This document shows, piece by piece, positions 35,173 to 47,484 of a DNA stretch of 64,000 bases. This DNA comes from Uranotaenia lowii (Eukaryota; Arthropoda; Insecta; Diptera; Culicidae). Positions within the stretch are counted from its first letter, which is position 1, and each line of letters opens with the position of its first letter. Under the pieces are notes generated by a model that saw only the letters and a program-made list of their open reading frames with translations, did no database searches and had not been told where the DNA came from. Both the position numbers and the translations under genes were made by a program. The DNA is taken from contig NC_073692.1 in NCBI RefSeq assembly GCF_029784155.1, positions 433,051,324 to 433,115,323 of the forward strand, read 5' to 3'.

Positions 35173-35816
35173 ACATTAAACTGAGTCGATTTGGGGTTAT
35201 TTTTGAATTTCTCAAACCCTGGCTGAGGTCTAAAAAGTTTCGTTCTGGTTCAAATCTCATCCATGGATTTTTGCATAATTTTTAAGTAACGTTTAAATGA
35301 GTAAATTTGAACTTTTAGGTTTGTATGGGAAAATTGAATATTCTGTACTGAAAAATCAACATCATTTTTGTTTCTTCTGTGGGCCTCGCAAAGCATTGCA
35401 TGAAAAGTAGTGATGCAGATGCAATACCTCGTTAGGCACTCAATAGTGATGTCAATTGCATTTGATGTTTATCAATTCCAAAAGATATACCCCTGTTAAA
35501 CAGCTTATAACTTTTTTGTCTTAAAAGATACAAAGTTAAGGTCTTCGCCAAAGTTGTTCAGCGGAAAATTTCTTTTAATGAATTTATAAATTGGCACAGA
35601 AACCATAAGCTTGGCTTTACAGAAGAAACAAAAATAATGTTGATTTTTCAGTACAAAATATTTCATTTTCCCATACAAACCCAAAAGTTCAAATTTACTC
35701 ATGAAAACGTTACTTAAAAATTCTGCAAAAAATCATGGACGAGTTTTGTACCAAATCGAAGCTTTTTAGGCTCCTGGGTTTGAGAAACTCAAAAATTACC
35801 CCAAATCGACTCAGTC
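35173..35816. mobile_element. Foldback element with arms of about 200-300 bp
   Basis: The left arm starts TTAAACTGAGTCGATTTGGG and the right arm, reverse complemented, starts TTAGACTGAGTCGATTTGGG. The arms stay clearly similar for about 200 bases, through a shared AAATTTGAACTTTTRGGTTT and AAAAATCAACATYATTTTTG. The right arm then continues, matching 12570-12900, while the left arm jumps to the central loop. The transcript could form a long imperfect hairpin. No coding frame. Confidence 0.8.
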
Positions 35817-35835
35817 TAACACAAAATGTAGAGGT

Positions 35836-36170
35836 TATGTATTGGCTTTTCGGTCTTATCAGGTCACTTACTCCGAATGTTTTTCCTAAATGGTAGCTGC
35901 AACAGTTTATTATAAGCTTCTTAGCTACAAATATTTTTGAATAAAGTAAAAAAAAAAAATTATAACACTTTTTATATGTGCTTCATTCAACGTTTCGAAT
36001 TATATTTGTGCTTTATCAAGGAATCGGACATTCGTGTTATTGTCCAAAGCAGATTCAATAACATGAATGTCCGATTCTTGGTAAAGAATTAATATAATTC
36101 GAAACGTTGGATGAAGCACATATAAAAAGTGTTATAATTGACCTGATAAGAATGAAAAGCCAATAAATTT
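35836..36170. mobile_element. Palindromic hairpin MITE with a small insertion in one arm
   Basis: A core palindrome at about 35958-36139 pairs AACACTTTTTATATGTGCTT with its complement at the far end, and the pairing continues through AACGTTTCGAATTATA and ATCGGACATTC. Outer arms TATTGGCTTTTC...CTTATCAGGTCA (35838-35866) and its complement (36140-36168) also pair, but the left arm has about 90 extra bases (35867-35957) ending in an A-run. That fits a later insertion or an unpaired relic. Stem length is over 100 bp in total. Confidence 0.8.
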
Positions 36171-36410
36171 ACATTTATCCAAAACTTTTGAGTTCATGAT
36201 GCACTCATTGGTGGTTAAAATAGAAAAAAAATACTTTTATAATATTATATCCATTAGAATTATCACTAATTGCAATCAGATGAATCACAGTTGTTGTTAA
36301 TTTTTTAAATATCATCAGTTTTTTTCAAAAAATAGTAAGTTTTTATTAAATTGTTTGGTCCCGATGATTTTTTGGTCTTCCTGGAAATCACGCTGGGATT
36401 GGAGGAAAAG

Positions 36411-36570
36411 GGTTATAAGTACATCACTTAGAGGGACTTTCTAGGCAAAGGGGCATGAGTGCAGTCACTAAATAAAATGCGGCCTTCAGTTAGTAGGGTT
36501 TTTCCACAAAGACTTGTACATAAAAATATAGTTGAATAATACCCCTTTAGCTCCAAGGGCCTTAATTTTA
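36411..36570. repeat. Partial relative of the GGAGCCAAAGGGG element
   Basis: AAAGGGTTATAAGTACATCA at the left, GGCAAAGGGGCATGAGTGCA inside, and ATACCCCTTTAGCTCCAAGG at the right echo the termini of 34590-34840. Confidence 0.5.
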
Positions 36571-37667
36571 ATGCCAAATTACTTAAAAAAGTATAATATG
36601 TCGAGATCTCTTATCAACTCGAAAAAAAAAATGTTGGCCAAACATTGACTTTATGGGACTTACGCTATGAGATAAGGTCAACTGTTATTAAACAAGAATG
36701 TAATTCCAAAGCGTTTTTATCAAGTTCGACTCTTAACCAATGATCAGTGGATATCGTTTTCCATTAATTTATATACCAGAACTAACTCAGTAATAAATAA
36801 TAATAGATACTAACAAATATTACGATTCACAAGAAACTTGTGCATCTATTATTGTATTAAAAAAAACTAATATAAATATCTTGAGAAGCTACAGTAAATA
36901 GGGGTCAAACCACAAAAGATCTAACAACTGGTCGCAGTGGTAGGGACCCAACAAAAAAAAATATAAATAACAAATAAACTTTACAAAACATGTAACCAGG
37001 TACAACCGTTACAAGCCATTTTTCGGAAATCGACTAAGTCTCAAAAAATCGATTTCTGGTTAAAACTTTTTTTTTTTTTTAGATAACACCCGATTTCGAT
37101 TTTTGATGCATTTTTGAGTTGTTTTGGCATCAAAATCAAGGGATGAATAAAGCGAAAGCGTTAAAATCCCAGAAAAAAAACAAAAAACAATGGCATCCAA
37201 ATAAAAAAATCGATTTTTCCGATTTCCTTTGGCCCCCTTTTGGTGATTTTTAAGGGTAAAACGCCCGAAACTTTGAGTGCTTTGAAGCACCGCAAAATCA
37301 ATACCAATCGAGCTGAAATTTTGCACAGGTCAGTTTTTTGAATCGATCTATAAAATGTATATGGTTGGTTTTCAAAATTTAACATGACCCATTTGGCTGG
37401 CACACTAATGTATTGTTTTAATGTTACTTTTATTATCTTTTTGTGATCCATTTCTGATATTCTAAAACTAAGCACATTTTTCAAGATTAAGCTTGTTAAG
37501 AACAAATGGCTAAAGAACCTATCAAATGATAAGTTTTGATAAAAAAAGGAAATCGGAATAGTGGGAGGGCCTAGCGAGTTGTACGGTCCGTTGTATGAAG
37601 GTCATATGTTTTTGAAGCTTAAAAACATTTGGTAATGTTCATATTTTTTCCCCCTAAATGTCTGTAG
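36571..37667. other. Unassigned AT-rich DNA
   Basis: Includes T-runs and CGATTTTT-rich text at 37030-37330 that looks like the interior of an old non-autonomous element, but no ends were found. Confidence 0.35.
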
Positions 37668-38570
37668 CATATGCCCGTAGGGAGGGGGGGGGGGGAGGTG
37701 GGTTGAGGGTAAACCCCCCCATGAGGGTCCAGAAAAGCAAGTGATGTATTCTACTCTATGTTAAAAATTTGAAATTCTTAATCAAATTTTGATCATTGAG
37801 TAAGTTTATTCAAAAGTAACAGTCTTAACTCAGAGACAATGCCAAAACGTCGAAAATTAATCGCAGGTTCAGAATTCAGATTCAGTTTTCAAAATATTTT
37901 TGTTTTTTGATAGAACCTCGTTTCTGAACATTAAATTTAAAAAAGGATCAAACTCATTCCGGAATACTTATTCCATATTATAAAAATCTTAATTGTTAGA
38001 TTTTCGGTTTGAATCATTATTTAAAAATTGAAATGAAAAGCTGTTTTAAAATCGTTCAAATTTGGTTTTGCATTTCTTTCACAATTTGATTAACGGTTTT
38101 CGAGTCTTATATGCCTTTTCAATGTTCAAATACTTAATATGTTTCCATATAGGAAATAAAAAAATTAGAAACCATCCTGAGTTTTTGTTTGACATCTGTT
38201 CGAAGTTTTCAATCTCAATTTTTTTAAATTCCAATAAAGAATGTTAAAAATTAGTTCTTATACAGAATTCAAGCTCAGAATCAGGTTGATCATTTTTTTC
38301 ATTTTATTCACATTTTAATTCAAATTTGCTAGTCGGATTTAAATTTAACATAAAAATAATAAATTCAGATTGAAACCGTTAGAATTAAAATCATAGATTC
38401 ATGGTTGAGAGTCTGAAACAAATTTTCATTCATGACTCGTAATGGAAACGCAGATTTCGAATCTAAATTCAGGAATCGTTTTTTTTTCTATACATTTCAA
38501 ACATCGTCAAAAAAAAATTGAAAAGGGTTTTCACTATTAACTTATTAACATTTTATTTTGCTCTCCATCA
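37668..38570 (-). mobile_element. Fragment of the hAT-like G-run family
   Basis: Read on the minus strand, the segment ends with AGAGTAGAATACATCACTTG, then CTTTTCTGGACCCTCATGGG, a C-run and CCCTACGGGCATATG. This matches the right end of 25501-27756 (AGAGTAGAATACCCCTCTTG and CTTTTCTGGACCCTAATGGG). The distal limit near 38570 is approximate and the other terminus was not found. Confidence 0.55.
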
Positions 38571-39095
38571 AGTGGGGTGACAGTTGCTTGTTTATTGAGA
38601 AACTCGTGTGCTTAAGAACTGCTCATCATTAAAAATTCTTTCATTTTAGCTTTCATCATTTAGAAGGCAAATTAAAAAATAGTAGGGGCGAAAAAATCAA
38701 ATAAAATTTAGAATTTTATTTCTAGATTTCCTGCGAAAGCTGGAAGCCCTATTTTTTTAGGATCATCTTCAAAGTAAATCTCTTCAAATCTACATTATTT
38801 TTCATAATCTTGGAGGATTTCAAACACTTTTATGGGCATGTCCTGATTAACCCCGCGATAAGTGGGCTAAAGAATGTTTTGTTCAAATGTTTGACCGTTT
38901 GAAGCAGTTTAAATTAATTTTCTTTCTATTTTCGCCAAAATCATGTTGAAAAAATTCTTCACTTTATACCAAAATTGTAGTCTTATCATATCACTATTTA
39001 AAGTGATGCCAAACAATCAATTTATTTAAGAATTTTTTGGACAATATTGAGTGTGTTTTGAATTGAACGGTAAGTAGAACAAAGATTTTAATAAT
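38571..39095. other. Unassigned AT-rich DNA
   Basis: Nothing supportable. Confidence 0.4.
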
Positions 39096-39335
39096 ACTAG
39101 CTGACCCGGTAAACTTCGTTTTACCTTTTCCTTAATAAATCGTTGAAAAATGTTAAACTTCGTCTACACGCCCTTAACTTCTTCGTGCTCATGAATCAAA
39201 ATTCATGAAAATCTTACAAATAACTGTTTAATATGTGTCCCATTTCAAGATATTTTTGTATGGGAGTCCCCCTTCCATAGAAAGTGAGATTCTCGAAACA
39301 ATTATACAAATCTAACTACCACAATTTGAGATTTG
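39096..39335 (+). repeat. CTAGCTGACCCGG dispersed repeat, copy 1
   Basis: Starts ACTAGCTGACCCGGTAAACT and shares AATAAATCGTTG, CCTTAACTTCTTCGTGCTC, TTTTGTATGGG and AGTGAGAT..TGAAAC blocks with 60251-60533, in the same orientation. Similar CTAGCTGACCCGG sequences are common dispersed repeats in insects. The 3' part is lost here. Confidence 0.6.
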
Positions 39336-42300
39336 AGAACGATTCTATTTTTCAACGCCCTAGTCATAAATTGATAAATATCCTAAGACCTTTTTTAGTG
39401 TCATGAAAAGGTAGCATTAGATTCCTCAAATGTAGTGGTTTTTGCTGAAAGAGGTGAAATGATGGTCGTGGACAAATAATTATTAAATCTGGTCGTTTGG
39501 AAATGATGTGCATTGCTCCTTAGCATCAAAATCCCTCAATTAAAAAGCCGAACAAGTTCGGAGTTTGCCAAATGTACTCGTTAATCAATGAAAAAAAATT
39601 AAAAAAAAGGATGACCATCTCATTTTGAATTTTGAAGCATTTTAAAAGATCATGCAAAGATTCTCGACGTGTTAACAGTTTTTTATTCTATTATTTTTGG
39701 TCATTGACAAAGTCTGTGGGATTTTTCTGTATTACATGGAACATTAAATTGAATTTATTGTGTACCATTCCGAGCGCTCGGTATTTTTGACAAGCTTTGT
39801 TACGTCTTACGTTTCGTAGGATAAAGGTTTGTTTTTGTTTGTGCTATTTCTTGCAAACTAAATGATCTGGAGGCAAAACTGATTCTATAGGATAGGAAGC
39901 AGCTATAGTGTAGAAGATTCACAGGTATAATTTTAAAATCAGAAAAAAACCCATTCAAAAATTTGTTAGTTTTTTTTTAGCAACACTACACTGAACATGA
40001 ATTATACTTTGAAAGTACCTATGTATCTTGGCATTCCGATAAAACAGATGCCAAGTTATTCACAATAGGAGGAATCTTCAAATAAATTGAACAAAGATTT
40101 CAAGAGTCTATAATGAATTTCGTGATGTTTTGAGAAGAAATTAACATATATTCAGCGATTAGATAACACCGTTTTTTTAGTATTATTTTATTCATAGTTG
40201 TTAACCTAATTTATTCTGAAAACTATCAAAACATATTTAGAAGAACTTATTTTTTCGTTATTTACTTAAGCATCGATTTCCGCAGAAAAGGTTTCAATTT
40301 ATGATACAAAATTAACTCGATTGACTAAAACACTTCAACGGTTTAATTTCTAAAGGTTATACCTAAAAATAGTGAACTCAAAGAATCCTCGCACAATAGT
40401 TCGCAATCTGTGTTATTTTAAGATCAGACAGCATGTGCTTGGCTCCGTTATCAAAACCACTGAACCGAAAAACTGTCTCGAGATCTACTTTTAATTGGCA
40501 CCCATTGTTAAGTGTTTGTTTGTTTTTTTTGTGATAGAAGCAAATTACCCTTCAGCCAACCGCACTTTCTATTGCAGCGCGGCGCTAGAAAAGGGTGTGC
40601 TCAAAAAATTGGATCTTTTGAATTTGAAAATAAATGTATTGCTCAATAGATGAGAGATAAACCCAACGGCTGCAATAGATGATAGAGATGAAATCTTGCA
40701 AACCATCTACGCTAGTGATACACGAGTGGTCGTCCTTTTTCCGCGGGATTTTCCTGGTTGGGGAAAGAATCACCCCCCCCCCATTGATGACGATTTTAAA
40801 ATTTGATCATCGAACGCATTTTTCCCCGTTTCGGTTAATCTCTTTCTCTCGCCAAGACAGCCGTTGACCAGATGATATCCGCCGCTTGATCGAAATGTTT
40901 TCCTTCGGCAAAGTGACTTCATACAAAATGTACACAAAGCCACTTGAAACATTCCTCACAAAAATTCACGCTATCCGCGAAACAAAATAAACGAGAAAAA
41001 CCGTAACTTATCAGTGATAGAGGATGGGTTTCGAGGAGAAGAACGGAACGAAGAGTATGGATGGAAACCCGAAAACATCGGTCTCAATGAGATTTACGAT
41101 CGAGAGACGTTGGCACATAAAATTGTTTACATCATCAACTCAGTCATCGCTCGGTTTGCCTTGCCATTGGCAAATCGGAAAATCTCATTGACTTCCTCTA
41201 ACTGTGCTAAGCCGAGTCGGTCCCAGAAGTAGAAGATACATCACATTCGTTTAAGAGCACGCGCCTAAGACAGAGGCAGGAGACGCCAGATGGACGGAGT
41301 CGCGCCGAAAACGGTGTCATGACGCCACTGACGAAATTTGCAAAAAAAAAAGAAAAAAAATAGTGAGCTAGATCGTGCGCGAAAATCTCAACTCGGTCCT
41401 TCCATCAATTAACTAGTGTGGATCGTTTATTCCATCATCCCATCGTCATTCGTCACAAAAATCTAGGCATCCTATCATCCGTCAACTACCGAGGAGAGAA
41501 TTAAGGCAGTAGGCGTTGCATCCCACCTAAGCAAGCGAACGAGCATGCCAGTGGCAAGAATGTGATTGAAATGCGGACTAATGAGTTTCAAAACAACCCA
41601 GGCATGGATTGCTGCGAGTTAATAATTCAAATCGAAAATATTTTTACTTTTATCGATGATTCGTAACTTCAGAGCAAAAATAAGCGGAAGTGTGAATCAT
41701 GCGGGACGTGTTTTGGCTCTGGCACCAACTTTCGGAAAACGGTAGCGAATCTTGATAGAGAAAAGTGTGAAAAACCGTACGGAATCCTCATTTCGATCCA
41801 TCGCGATGCAGTCGGTTAAGGCGCGAAACCTTCCGTTGCTAAACATTCTCACCTGTCCGTCATAAAACGACTCTCTGGGGCCACGCTTTGAGATACGTTT
41901 AATCCTAATTTTCCTGGTTTATGCAGGTATTCTGATGCCAGAGGTCTCGCATACGCAAAATTTCCTAGAAAAAAACATGTTCAGCTTAAGTATTGGCTAG
42001 TTACCCCACAATACCCTCGATAGAAGCTCACAAAACACCGTGTACTCTTTGACAGGCAGCTTGATTTGTGATACCCCATGCGCTTGGCGTTTGACCGGCC
42101 TGTGACGGATGAGTTTGACCCAGAAGATTTAAGATTTTCCTTTATTTTAATTTTATCTTGCGCAGAAATAATGAGATGGCTGACTTTCATTGTTGAAAAT
42201 TGGACAAGGTCTCATTTGTCTTGATCTTTCAAGACATTCCATTTTTGATTCGCTTCATTAACGCTGGGATGTGAAGACGCCTGAGATTGGGCGAAAGAAT

Positions 42301-42360
42301 TTAATCTGAGGACATTTTCATCGAAAACTGGTGATTGAAAAAGAAATGCGATGTACACTA
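39336..42360. other. Unassigned DNA, about 3 kb
   Basis: No frame with a recognisable domain. The part from 40560 to 41930 has noticeably more balanced base composition than its surroundings and CG-rich patches (about 41270-41350, 41700-41890). This could be a 5' UTR, promoter or exon-poor part of an unrecognised gene, but I see no firm start, splice or domain evidence. Confidence 0.3.
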
Positions 42361-42455
42361 AGGTTATTTTTACGCGGTTTTTTACACGGTTTTTGGGAAT
42401 TAACACAATTTTTTTACACGGATTTCGCGAATTGACACGGTTTGTGACAGAAAAT
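42361..42455. repeat. Short tandem ACACGG-containing repeat
   Basis: About three imperfect units of a TTTTTTACACGG...GAATTRACAC pattern with a period near 30 bases. Confidence 0.5.
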
Positions 42456-42534
42456 TGTCCTTTTGAACGGGAAACACTTAAACATTTTTGAAGTTGGGAA
42501 AATCTTAGCTCTGATACTAAGAACGTGATACATA

Positions 42535-43145
42535 AGACTTAAGAACTGAGACCTGAGACCTGAGACCTGATATCTGAGACCTGAGACCTCCGACCTGAGA
42601 ACTGAGGTCTGAGAAATGATGCTTAAAACCTGACATATTTGACCTGAGATCTGAGACACGATACATGAGACCTGAGACACAACATCTGAGACCTAAGACC
42701 TGAGACCTGACATCTGAGACATTGAACCTGAGACAAAATATATGAGACTTGAGACCTGAGACATGAGACAAGAAACATGAGACATGAGACATCAGACACA
42801 TGACATAAGACCTCAGGCAAGAGACATATCCATGAAACATGAGACCTGAGACCTGAGACATGAGACTTTAGACCTGAGACCTGAGAAAAGAGAAATGAGA
42901 CCTGAGACCTCAGATCTGAGACATGAGATATAAGACATAAGACATGAGACATGAGACAAGAGACATGAGACATGAGACCTAAGACATGAGATCTGAGACC
43001 AGAGACCTGTCAGTGTCACATAAGACCTGTCACTTTAGACCAGAGCCATAAGACAAGAGACTTGAGACCTGAGACATGAGACATGAGACATGAGACATGA
43101 AACATGAGACATGAGACCTGAGATCTGAGACATGAGACATGAGTT
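42535..43145. repeat. Degenerate 7-mer minisatellite (GAGACMT)n
   Basis: About 600 bases of seven-base units, mostly GAGACCT on the left and GAGACAT on the right (43070-43145 is almost purely GAGACAT), with GAGATCT and other variants between. Period 7 keeps some frames open on the minus strand with a seven-residue repeat (SQVSGLR); these are not genes. It is unrelated in sequence to the 9-mer arrays. Confidence 0.9.
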
Positions 43146-44519
43146 AAAATGCGCAAATGGCCGTTCTAGAATATTGAGTTTCGTTCTCAATAGTTATTAT
43201 TATTTATCTTAGTTCCCTAAAAAATATTTCAAACTAATACAGATTTGGACCATCCTAAAACAAACAAAAACAACAAAAATCCCAAACAGCACAAGCTCGT
43301 GTCAGTTGAATTGCTTTTTTTCCCATTCTGTTTCTCCTTTTTATGCTCGAAATAAACACTGCCACGAATTTTGATGGCATTTTAATATCCACAAGACGAA
43401 TGACTTTTTTTCATCATTTCATGTTATCACATGTGGTCTTCTTTATTGCGAAGTATCGTCATAAACCAATATACAATTAGAAATAAGGTAAGGTCTGGTT
43501 TGCTTGATGACTAAATAGTTTTAAATAAAACTATAATTTATATTGAAAAAAAAAAACAATTTGAGAATCAACTTGAACTTAGCCATTTTAAGCTTCAATC
43601 TTCGATGATTTTTTAGGGAAACCCCAAATTACAAATTTTAAGGCGTTTCAAAAAGCGTTAGAACGTTCTATAAACAAATCGAGCCTATCTGTTTTTTTTG
43701 TTCAAACTCAATCTTCTTATGTTATTATTTCGAGTGTGAAAATTAAAGAAACACTTTCCTGTTTTCATGAATTAAGACGTCAATTTACCATGGAAAATGG
43801 ACACATGGCGTCGTCGTCGTTGATTTCCGGAGTCAGAAACGTTGAAAAAAAAAACATCATAGTTGTGCGATTGTTATTTTCGGATCAGCATAAACGCTGG
43901 TAGCCAAACAATCTCAGAAAGACAAACAAACGGTTCGGTTTGTTTCGATTATCTCGAGCGTTATGTTTTCGATTATTTCGGGACTCTAAATCACAAACAG
44001 CGGCTTAATGGCTTGCCCAATGGGATTGAAGAATTTAAGGTTGAGTGTAGGAAGATACTGAAAAAACACATATCAAAAACACCAAATTTAAAAAAAAAAA
44101 CAAAGAGACAACAATTATTACTCAAACAGAAAACAGAAAAGTTATTGAAAAATTAAGAAAAATAAAAATAAAAGCAATGACGTAAAGCAAATGCTAAGAA
44201 AAAAAAGTAAAATCATTCCAAAACTTCAAGAATTGAAAATAAATAATACAATTGAGAAATTATGGGAAAACAAGACAGAACCCAAAGATTGTAGGAAAGA
44301 CACAAATGTAATAAAATTTGCGAAATTCAGAAAAAACGGCAGTAAGTTAAAAAATCAGAAAATCTCAAAATTTTCAAAATGTATTTTTCATGTTTTTTTT
44401 TTTTTCCCAGCTTGAAAAATTTAAAAAAGAGTTTCTGTTCTTTTGTGAAAAAAGGAAAAAAAATCTAAGGATAAAATTTTTCTAAGTTATTTAGGAGTTT
44501 TGGATTTTATTCATAAAAA
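43146..44519. other. Unassigned A-rich DNA
   Basis: No gene recognised. A-richness rises toward the right, and loosely periodic AAAAATC-like text from about 44300 may be the eroded edge of the 9-mer domain. Confidence 0.35.
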
Positions 44520-44945
44520 TCATGAAAACGATAAAATCCAAAAATCATGAAACTCATAAAATTAATAAAATTTAAAAAATTCATAAAATTTATAAAATTT
44601 AAAAATCATATAAAAGATACAAATTACAAAAATCACAATAATCACAAAAATCCCAAAAATAAAAAAAAACACAAAAATCACAAAAATTTCAAAAATTACA
44701 AAAAATCACAAAATTCATAAAAATCACAAAAATCATAGAAATCATTAAACATCCTAGAAATAATGAAAATTATTATTTTTACAAAAAATTTTGATTTTTA
44801 CAACAGTTATATGTAACTTTGAGGCTACCGTAATTTCGAATAATAAACTTAAACATAAACTTAAACTAAAAAAAATAATAATCATAAAGTACATAAAAAT
44901 CATAGAAATCATTAAAATTATAAAAATCATAAAAGAATTAAAAAT
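44520..44945. repeat. Eroded edge of 9-mer domain
   Basis: Irregular CATAAAAATC, CACAAAAATC, AAAATTTAAAAATC units with broken period, interrupted at about 44765-44880 by non-repetitive text. Confidence 0.7.
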
Positions 44946-45830
44946 CTAAAAAATCATAAAAATCATAAAAATCATAAAAATCATAAAAATTATAAAAATC
45001 ATGAAAATCATAAAAATCATAAAAATCATAAAAATTATAAAAATCATGAAAATCATAAAAATCATAAAAATCATAAAAATCATAAAAATCATAAAAATCA
45101 TAAAAATCATAAAAATCATAAAAATCATAAAAATCATAAAAATCATAAAAATCATAAAAATCATAAAAATCATAAAAATCATAAAAATCATAAAAATCAT
45201 AAAAATCATAAAAATCATAAAAATCATAAAAATCATAAAAATCATAAAAATCATAAAAATCATAAAAATCATAAAAATCATAAAAATCATAAAAATCATA
45301 AAAATCATAAAAATCATAAAAATCATAAAAATCATAAAAATCATAAAAATCATAAAAATCATAAAAATCATAAAAATCATAAAAATCATAAAAATCATAA
45401 AAATCATAAAAATCATAAAAATCATAAAAATCATAAAAATCATAAAAATCATAAAAATCATAAAAATCATAAAAATCATAAAAAATAATAAAAATCATAA
45501 AAATCATAAAAATCATAAAAATCATAAAAATCATAAAAATCATAAAAATCATAAAAATCATAAAAATCATAAAAATCATAAAAATCATAAAAATCATAAA
45601 AATCATAAAAATCATAAAAATCATAAAAATCATAAAAATCATAAAAATCATAAAAATCATAAAAATCATAAAAATCATAAAAATCATAAAAATCATAAAA
45701 ATCATAAAAATCATAAAAATCATAAAAATCATAAAAATCATAAAAATCATAAAAATCATAAAAATCATAAAAATCATAAAAATCATAAAAATCATAAAAA
45801 TCATAAAAATCATAAAAAATCATACAAATC
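44946..45830. repeat. 9-mer array (ATCATAAAA)n
   Basis: About 95 units of ATCATAAAA, very uniform, with ATTATAAAA and ATCATGAAA variants at the left edge and one phase shift near 45480 (CATAAAAAATAATAAAA). Confidence 0.95.
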
Positions 45831-46103
45831 ATTAAAATCATAAAAATCATTAAAATCATTAAAATCATTAAAATCATATAAATCATTAAAATCATTAAAA
45901 TCATTAAAATCATAAAAATCATAAAAATCATAAAAATCATAAAAATCATTAAAATCATTAAAATCATTAAAATCATTAAAATCATTAAAATCATTAAAAT
46001 CATTAAAATCATTAAAATCATTAAAATCATTAAAATCATTAAAATCATTAAAATCATTAAAATCATTAAAATCATTAAAATCATTAAAATCATTAAAATC
46101 ATT
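45831..46103. repeat. 9-mer array, mixed ATCATTAAA and ATCATAAAA
   Basis: Blocks of the two units alternate before a pure ATCATTAAA run that ends at the inserted TIR element. The last three bases, ATT at 46101-46103, form the left copy of its target duplication. Confidence 0.9.
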
Positions 46104-47484
46104 CCCAAGTAACCAAAAGTCACATAGATACTTAATCCTGTTCATTAGAAGTTCACATTTGGCTGAGTAAAAGGTACTCAAGAGAAATGAAAATAGGTGC
46201 TTGATTTGGACTTCTGACCGAACATAAAAAGTCTAAACAAGTTGCATAGAACATTTTTGTGCGTTCCAAGTACCTTAAAAAATCCAGAATTCAATTAGGC
46301 TTCGTTACGAACTTCTTACGAATTTGTTGGTTCAATGCAGAACTTCTTGAGAACTTTTTGATTCCAAACAGAACTTGTTACGAACTTTTTGGTTCCATGA
46401 AGAACTTCTATAGAACTTCAATTCAAACGTTAGCGTTAAGATTTTTCACAAGAGTGAATAACAGAATATCAGAACTTCGAATGTACGAGCAACGATTTTT
46501 TTTGTCTTTATTAGGGAGACTTTTAGCCTTTAGCTGGTTCGTCTCTACAAGGACAACTAATTAAACCCACAAATAAATCAACTATTTTAATCAAAATTGA
46601 AAAATGACATAAATCTAATATATTTTTCACAATGTTTAGCATTTTAAAGAATAAATTTTACTAACCGAAAAAACACATCTTTTCGTTTAAAATTCGATTT
46701 TTCTTCTTGCACCTGCAGCAACGTAATTACCAGCTTGTATCGACGGTAGCCTCTTGCAACTAGCGGGAATTTATTCTTTAGTGGGATAAGCAGGGTTCGA
46801 AATTTCTATATGCCTTTTTTTATAGTTGAACAAGGTCCGAAACTTTTCATTATCGTGGTTGGGAGAACTGGAATGAGGAACTAAGCGCTCTCCATTTTTG
46901 AAACTAAAATAGAAAACAGATAGAAAGAAAATTATTCACAAAAAACAACTTAAAACATGAAAGTACTCACGTCCAATTTCAATTCCTCCTAGTTTGTTTT
47001 GGAAAAAGTTGAAACATTCTTTGGTGATCAAGTACGAATGTTTACATTTTTTTATTATCGCCTGCTTTGAAAAATCGATAATTACAAGTTTATTTCATAT
47101 TGATGTTTAAAAAACAGCTATCTAAGCATTGGCCATGGTACAGAGGTAGCGTGTTCAGTTTTCACCTCGCTGGTTCAGGTTCAAATCTCCAAGCATGCAA
47201 ATTTTTAAAGTAAGTATGAAACTCATTTACAGTTAAAGCAACATCAGATTAATATAAAAAGGTATAAAAAACCATGGCAAGAAACGGAAATTTCTTTTTT
47301 CATTAATCTTTTATTTTCGAGGTCTCATGTGGAGGCTGAATAGCCTTCTACTCAGCTTCTATTATGGACTTTAGAAGTATCGATAAGAACTTAAATTTGA
47401 GGCTGAGTAGAATGCTACTCATTCGTTAAACAAAGCTGAGTAAGCTTTGAAGAGCCTGTTTTATGGAACTTTTGGTTACTTGGG
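46104..47484. mobile_element. TIR element with internal tRNA-like unit, copy 2
   Basis: Termini CCCAAGTAACCAAAAGTCAC (left) and, reverse complemented, CCCAAGTAACCAAAAGTTCC (right), a perfect match over the first 17 bases. The element sits inside an ATCATTAAA array and is flanked by ATT on both sides (46101-46103, 47485-47487). Removing element and one ATT restores the array register exactly. It shares termini, a GGCTGAG subterminal motif, an ATAAGAACTTAAATTT block and a tRNA-like module with copy 1 at 1050-1792, but is about 640 bases longer. No transposase frame. Confidence 0.85.
47126..47199 (+). ncRNA. tRNA-like pol III unit inside TIR element (copy 2)
   Basis: A-box-like GGTACAGAGGTAGCGTG and B-box-like AGGTTCAAATCTCC are correctly spaced, and five T follow shortly after the end. 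GCATTGG at the start and CCAAGCATGC at the end could form part of an acceptor stem, and the overall look is closest to a glycine-type tRNA. It aligns with 1338-1402 through GGTAGCRTGTTC, TCACC, GGTTC and CCAAGC. It is probably a tRNA-derived transcription unit, not a functional tRNA. Confidence 0.55.

Noticed and set aside
42414..43019. Overlapping minus-strand frames of 68-116 codons with an SQVSGLR repeat
   Set aside because: Product of the 7-mer minisatellite; the heptapeptide repeat mirrors the 7-bp period in shifted frames.
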